This document shows positions 59,688 through 64,000 of a stretch of DNA of 64,000 bases, piece by piece. The stretch is from Siphonodentalium dalli (Eukaryota; Mollusca; Scaphopoda; Gadilida; Siphonodentaliidae): NCBI GenBank assembly GCA_032622095.1, contig CP136067.1, forward strand, positions 128,543,990 to 128,607,989. Reading direction: 5' to 3'. The position numbers and the translations under genes are program-made. Every line of letters begins with the position of its first letter. Within the stretch, counting starts at the first letter, position 1. A model generated the notes under the pieces. That model saw only the letters and a list, made by a program, of their open reading frames with translations. It had not been told where the DNA came from and made no database searches.

Positions 59688-59898
59688 CTGGCTTGGAGCA
59701 GAAAATAGATGATTAAATCTCTTGCATTTAGATGTGTATATTTTCACCAAAAGGTGACAACGATACCCTAACTACAACATAGTACCGACCCCCTCCCACC
59801 GCTGGTATGAACACAATCATCAAGTGGGTAAAGCGATCAGATATTTTCAGGTGTTTATTTTCTATTTGTTGCACAGTCATTGGTCAATATAAATTAAT

Positions 59899-59958
59899 AT
59901 AAGCAGATGTATATGTACTAAGGGATATTATATTTCATTAGTACATATATACAACTGC
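59899..59958. repeat. Short hairpin
   Basis: aagcagatgtatatgtacta a pairs with ttagtacatatatacaactg ctt. Otherwise 59703-60181 has nothing to report. Confidence 0.65.
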
Positions 59959-60181
59959 TTATATTTATTTATTTATAATCGACAACGACAGTTGGTTGCC
60001 ATTTAAGTTATTCTACATATTCGGACAAATCTAGCTACCCTCATATTCACTCGCAAGTTGACCAGAAATTAAAGTTCGATGGGAATAAACTGATTGGGAT
60101 CCGTAACGACTTGCCAAAAAAACCAAAGAGTAAGTATGATTTCCCTGGATGTGCTCGGGAATGCAGCTTGTAAAAGAGTTA

Positions 60182-60318
60182 TTAAAGACGCATAATCCGA
60201 TTTAACGCTCCCAAATTACTATTTCTTTGGATTTGGGGATAAAAAATATTTGATTCGAGTCGAGGAACCCATCCATCAAAGCTCAGTGATCAGATATCCA
60301 TTTTTGGAATGTTTTTAT
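60182..60318. mobile_element. Family f fragment
   Basis: ttaaagacgcataatccgat ttaacgctcc, then gattcgagtcgaggaaccca; cut off by the next element. Confidence 0.65.
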
Positions 60319-61797
60319 TAGCTCAACTTACTTTTGTAAGTTTGAGCTATTGCCATGGTTTGGCGTCCGTCGTCCGTGTGTCCGTCAACAATTTCCTTTG
60401 GCGCGGGCTACAGGTTGTACCTTTGGTCTGATCTTCATGAAATTTGTCATGAATGTTGACATTGACATGTAGATGGGAACGAGTCATTTTGGGGTCATTC
60501 GGCCAAAAAACATGGCCGCTGGCAGCCATCTTGGATTTCAAGATTCAATCCATTGGCGTGGCCTACAGGTCGTACTGTTCATCTGATCATCATGAAATTT
60601 GCCATTGATGTTAATAATGACATGTAGATGGGAACGAGTGATTTTGGGGTCGTTCGGCCAAAAAACATGGCTGCCAGCAGCCATTTTGGATTTTACTCTT
60701 TGTATGACTAAATCCTTTGGCGCGGGCTACAGGTCGTTGTTTTGGTCGGAAGTTTATGAAATTTGTCATGGATGTTAACACTGTCATGTAGATGGGAACG
60801 AGTGATTTTGGTGTCGTTCGGCCAAAAAACATGGCCGCCAGCAGCCATCTTGGATTTTACTCTTTGCATGACTAAATCCTTTGGCGCGGGCTACAGGTTG
60901 TACCTTTGGTCTAATCTTTATGAAATTTGTCATGAATGTTGACATTGACATGTAGATGGGAACGAATCATTGTGGGGGTCATTCAGCCAAAAAACATGGC
61001 CGCTGGCGGCCATCTTAGATTTCAAAATTCAATCCATTGGCACGGCCTACAGGTCGTACTGTTCGTCTGATCATCATGAAATTTGTCATGGATGTTAACA
61101 ATGACATGTAGATGGGAACGAGTGATTTTGGTATCGTTCGGCCAAAAAACATGGCCGCCAGCAGCCATCTTGGATTTTACTCTTTGCATGACTAAATCCT
61201 TTGGCGCGGGCTACAGGTTGTAGCTTTAATCGGAACATCATGAAATTTGTCATGGATGTTATCAATGACATGTAGATGGGAACGAGTGATTTTGGGGTCG
61301 TTCGGCCGAAAAACATGGCCGCCAGCAGCCATCTTGGATTTTACTATTTGCATGACTAAATCCTTTGGTGCGGGCTACAGGTCGTACATTTGGTCTGATC
61401 TTTATGAAATTTGTCATGAATGTTGACATTGACATGTAGATGGGAACGAATCATTGTGGGGTCATTCGGCCAAAAAACATGGCTGCCAGCGGCCATCTTG
61501 GATTTCAAAATTCCTACAGGTCGTACTGTTCGTCTGATCATCATGAAATTTGTAGGTCATAGCTTTGGTCAGATCTTCATAAAATTTGTCATGGATGTTA
61601 ACAATTATACGTAGACAATTATACGACTTCTTTTGGGGTCAATTGACCAAAAAAAAAGGCCACCAGCAGCCATATTGTATTTTACTCTTTGCATCACTAA
61701 ATCCTTTGGAGCAGGTTAGACATTTCTATTAGCACCTTTCCTATTCCTCCATTTACTGTCAACCATTAAATTATTCCCCTACCTAAGTTGAGCTACA
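60319..61797 (+). mobile_element. Element with 7-8 internal ~160-bp repeats, AGCTCAACTT ends
   Basis: Opens tagctcaacttacttttgta agtttgagct (a hairpin) and closes acctaagttgagcta. Units contain ggcgcgggctacaggt, atgtagatgggaacgag and ggccaaaaaacatggc; alternate units differ (gcgcgggc versus gcgtggcc), suggesting a two-unit higher-order period. Confidence 0.82.
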
Positions 61798-62527
61798 GTG
61801 TCATTGACACTTTCATTTCCCAAAGTATGTAGTTATTTGACCCTAATTTTGTTTGTGCATACTTTCTGTGTTAACTTGCCTATTTTCAAGCAACTTTTTT
61901 GTTGTCAAATCATGTAAATGTACAGAAAATTTCTATTTATGCAACGATGTTGGAAATTCATTATAAAACTGGTTTTCATTTTGTGTGATAGTCATATTTT
62001 ACAGAATTAAAGTCCAAAACAAGGTATGTTCTCTGGTGTATAATAGCACAAGAATAAGCGCTGTTAATCTAAACTATTTCTTATTTAGATATAGAGTTAT
62101 TCCTCTTACATTGAAAATAAACTATAGTTTGAATTATCTTGCATTCTGGCAGCTCTAACAGGGGGGTGGGTTGGGGGATGTTTTTATGATTTCAGCTATT
62201 TTCTATTACTATATGGACACAGTCGTCTGGTAAATAAAGCATCCATATAATTAGAGATGTAAAATTTAACTGGATGCTAGCTGGGCTTGGTGAATTGGAA
62301 AATATTTGCTATAAATTGTTGTTTTTTTTTCTCACTTAGTTTTGAAATATCAATATAAAATTCTAAAATAAATACCCCAACTTTCAAATGGAACAACTTC
62401 CAAGCATGCCTGATAAATATGTATTGTTTTCAATACCGCACACCCAGATATATTTGCAATTTTGCTGTGTAAATTTTCATGGAAATGCCCATTCAAAATT
62501 GGTCACGTGACCTCCTCCCAACCTCAC
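61798..62527. other. No assignable feature
   Basis: AT-rich DNA between the repeat element and the putative minus-strand exon a. Confidence 0.4.
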
Positions 62528-62889
62528 CTATATCGTTCGGTGTGGTCCCTTGGGTGAAGATTGTGCAGAAACTTGTATTTAATCTGGTTCAGTCCATTCG
62601 AGCATGATGAGACGCTTGTGACCCCCGACCCTTCCGATTTTGTGTCGCGCGCCACGACCTCGGGTCGTCCCCGGCCATGGCCCTTGTACGAGGTGACGCT
62701 GTTAGATCTTGGTTGGTGATGACCTTTGTCTTCCTTTGGCTTCACCTCGGAGTCCGAGCTCTCTGATACAGTGGATGCCGATTGGCTCCGTCCCCGAAGG
62801 GTGGCATCCGAAAGGTCACGAATTCTCATTAGGTACCCGCTGTAGTTAGGGCCATGCACCTTGTCGCACACTTTCCAGCCACATATTTG
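62528..62889 (-). CDS. Putative exon of an unrecognised minus-strand gene (exon a)
   Basis: Open frame bounded by a good acceptor (ttttaccttatgcag) and donor (TATAG|GTGAGG). It encodes about 120 residues beginning QICGWKVCDKVHGPNYSGYL and is rich in Ser, Gly and charged residues (SESSDSEVKPKEDKGHH), ending NLHPRDHTERY. Base composition is clearly richer in G+C than the flanks, as for the VPS50 exons. I do not recognise the family. The two cysteines in CGWKVC could be half of a metal site, but no partner pair follows. The split codon at its end joins in phase to the exon at 59366-59687. Confidence 0.55.
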
Positions 62890-62926
62890 CTGCATAAGGT
62901 AAAATTGTCAATTTATATATAGCGGC

Positions 62927-63318
62927 TTAAATTTAGATGCATAATCCGAATTGACGCTCGCAAATTACTATTTCCTTGGCTTCGGGGTTAAAAATATTTG
63001 ATTCGAGTCAAGGAACCCACACATCAAAGCTCATCATAGCATCAGATATCAATTTTTTAAATCTATAATTTTTCATCACGGACAATTTTAAGTGGCCCAG
63101 TAACAGTCCGACCAGAAGACGGTCTCGACCAAATTGCGGATGAAGATGGATAACTCTAAAATCAAGTGGCTTTTTTTGTGTCAGATATTTGACAAATCGG
63201 CAAAATTTCTTTGAAGAAAATAATAAATAACAGGTTTTTGGCAATTGTATACTATAGTTGACTGTGGTTAGCATTATTTTTGGGCAATTAATCGATTCTG
63301 ATAACTGAAGCGACATTT
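62927..63318. mobile_element. Family f copy, cut at its right end
   Basis: aaatttagatgcataatccg aattgacgct ... gggcaattaatcgattctga, matching 36961-37330; cut at 63319. Confidence 0.7.
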
Positions 63319-64000
63319 TTAGTCGAGTTTTTCAAAAACTCGACTTATGGTTTGGCGAGGGACGGTTGGCGGGCGGACCTAAAGAATGCCTTATAACTTT
63401 GACATTTGTGAACGGATTCAAAAAAAAATTGGTATGGCAGTTGCTCCCAATGACTATTTACTGCCTGTAGAAAATGGGTAATGTCCGAACTTTTTTACAA
63501 GAGTTATCCATCTTAGATGGTTTTTAGTTAAGTTTTTCACCGATAGCACGATAACTCCCGCAAATATTAACCAATTTCAACAATATTTGGTATATGAGAC
63601 TCTAGCAACAATATCTCGGACGAGTTCGAAAACCAGGTTTGTCCGAATTTTTTTTCCGTAGTTATGGGTCTTAGTTTGTCTATTTTTAGCAATTTTATCA
63701 CCGCTAGCGCGATAACTCGATGAAATATTAACCGATTTCAACAATATTTGGTATATGAGTCTCCAGCAACAATATCTTGGACAAGTTCGAAAACCAGGTT
63801 TGTTCAAATTTTTTTCCCGGAGTTATGGGTCTTCGTTTGTCTATTTTTAGCAATTTTATCACCGATAGCGCGATAACTCGATGAAATATTAACCGATTTC
63901 AACAATATTTGGTATATGAGTCTCCTGCAACAATATCTCGGACGAGTTCGAAAACCAGGTTTGTCCGAATTTTTTTCGCAGAGTTGTGGGTCTTAGTTTG
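63319..64000 (+). mobile_element. Element with 161-bp internal repeats, AGTCGAGTTTTT end
   Basis: Opens with the perfect hairpin agtcgagttttt-c-aaaaactcgact, then a gggcggacc stretch, then units starting caccgatagc at 63538, 63699 and 63860: exactly 161 bp apart. Runs out of the window. Confidence 0.85.

Overview
This is animal nuclear DNA: AT-rich, one large gene cut into short exons by repeat-filled introns, and a very high density of small inverted-repeat transposons. The repeat style (palindromic MITEs, elements built from ~160-bp internal repeats and 'gtccgtcc' runs) and the protein divergence suggest a marine bivalve mollusc such as a scallop or oyster. That assignment is inference; no rRNA or mitochondrial marker is present.

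Positions 3117-45601 (+) hold 20 consecutive coding exons of VPS50 (syndetin, CCDC132), the EARP-specific subunit of the endosomal tethering complex. Every junction has AG/GT borders with compatible phase. The exons sum to 2,235 nt, which is 744 codons plus a stop, about the C-terminal three quarters of the protein. The 5' exons and promoter lie upstream of base 1, and bases 1-3116 are the end of an intron. A polyadenylation signal lies 218 bases after the stop.

The introns hold most of the interest. Five exons (6, 9, 15, 16, 18) have their 3' end and 5' splice site copied into the following intron. The copies range from a single diverged duplicate to an 88-unit, 38-bp array (10206-13550) that keeps exact register. 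Exon 19 has an acceptor-side duplicate. A second array (about 55 x 68 bp, 16662-20420) grew from the terminal 68 bp of a TTAA-bounded MITE. Microexon 12 (24 nt) sits next to a run of 38 C.

Mobile elements are almost all non-autonomous DNA transposons, many with readable target-site duplications: hAT-like (8 bp), Harbinger-like (TTA/TAA), one Mutator-like (9 bp, ~100-bp TIRs), TA-flanked mariner-like foldbacks, and several TTAA-flanked (piggyBac-type) families sharing a CCCTTT end. Many are nested. No transposase gene was seen.

Downstream of VPS50 (45.6-64 kb) lie more MITEs, a 4.9-kb element with 41-bp perfect inverted ends (50304-55177), several ~160-bp-repeat elements, and on the minus strand two phase-compatible putative exons (62528-62889 and 59366-59687) plus a possible third (57758-57966) of a gene I do not recognise.
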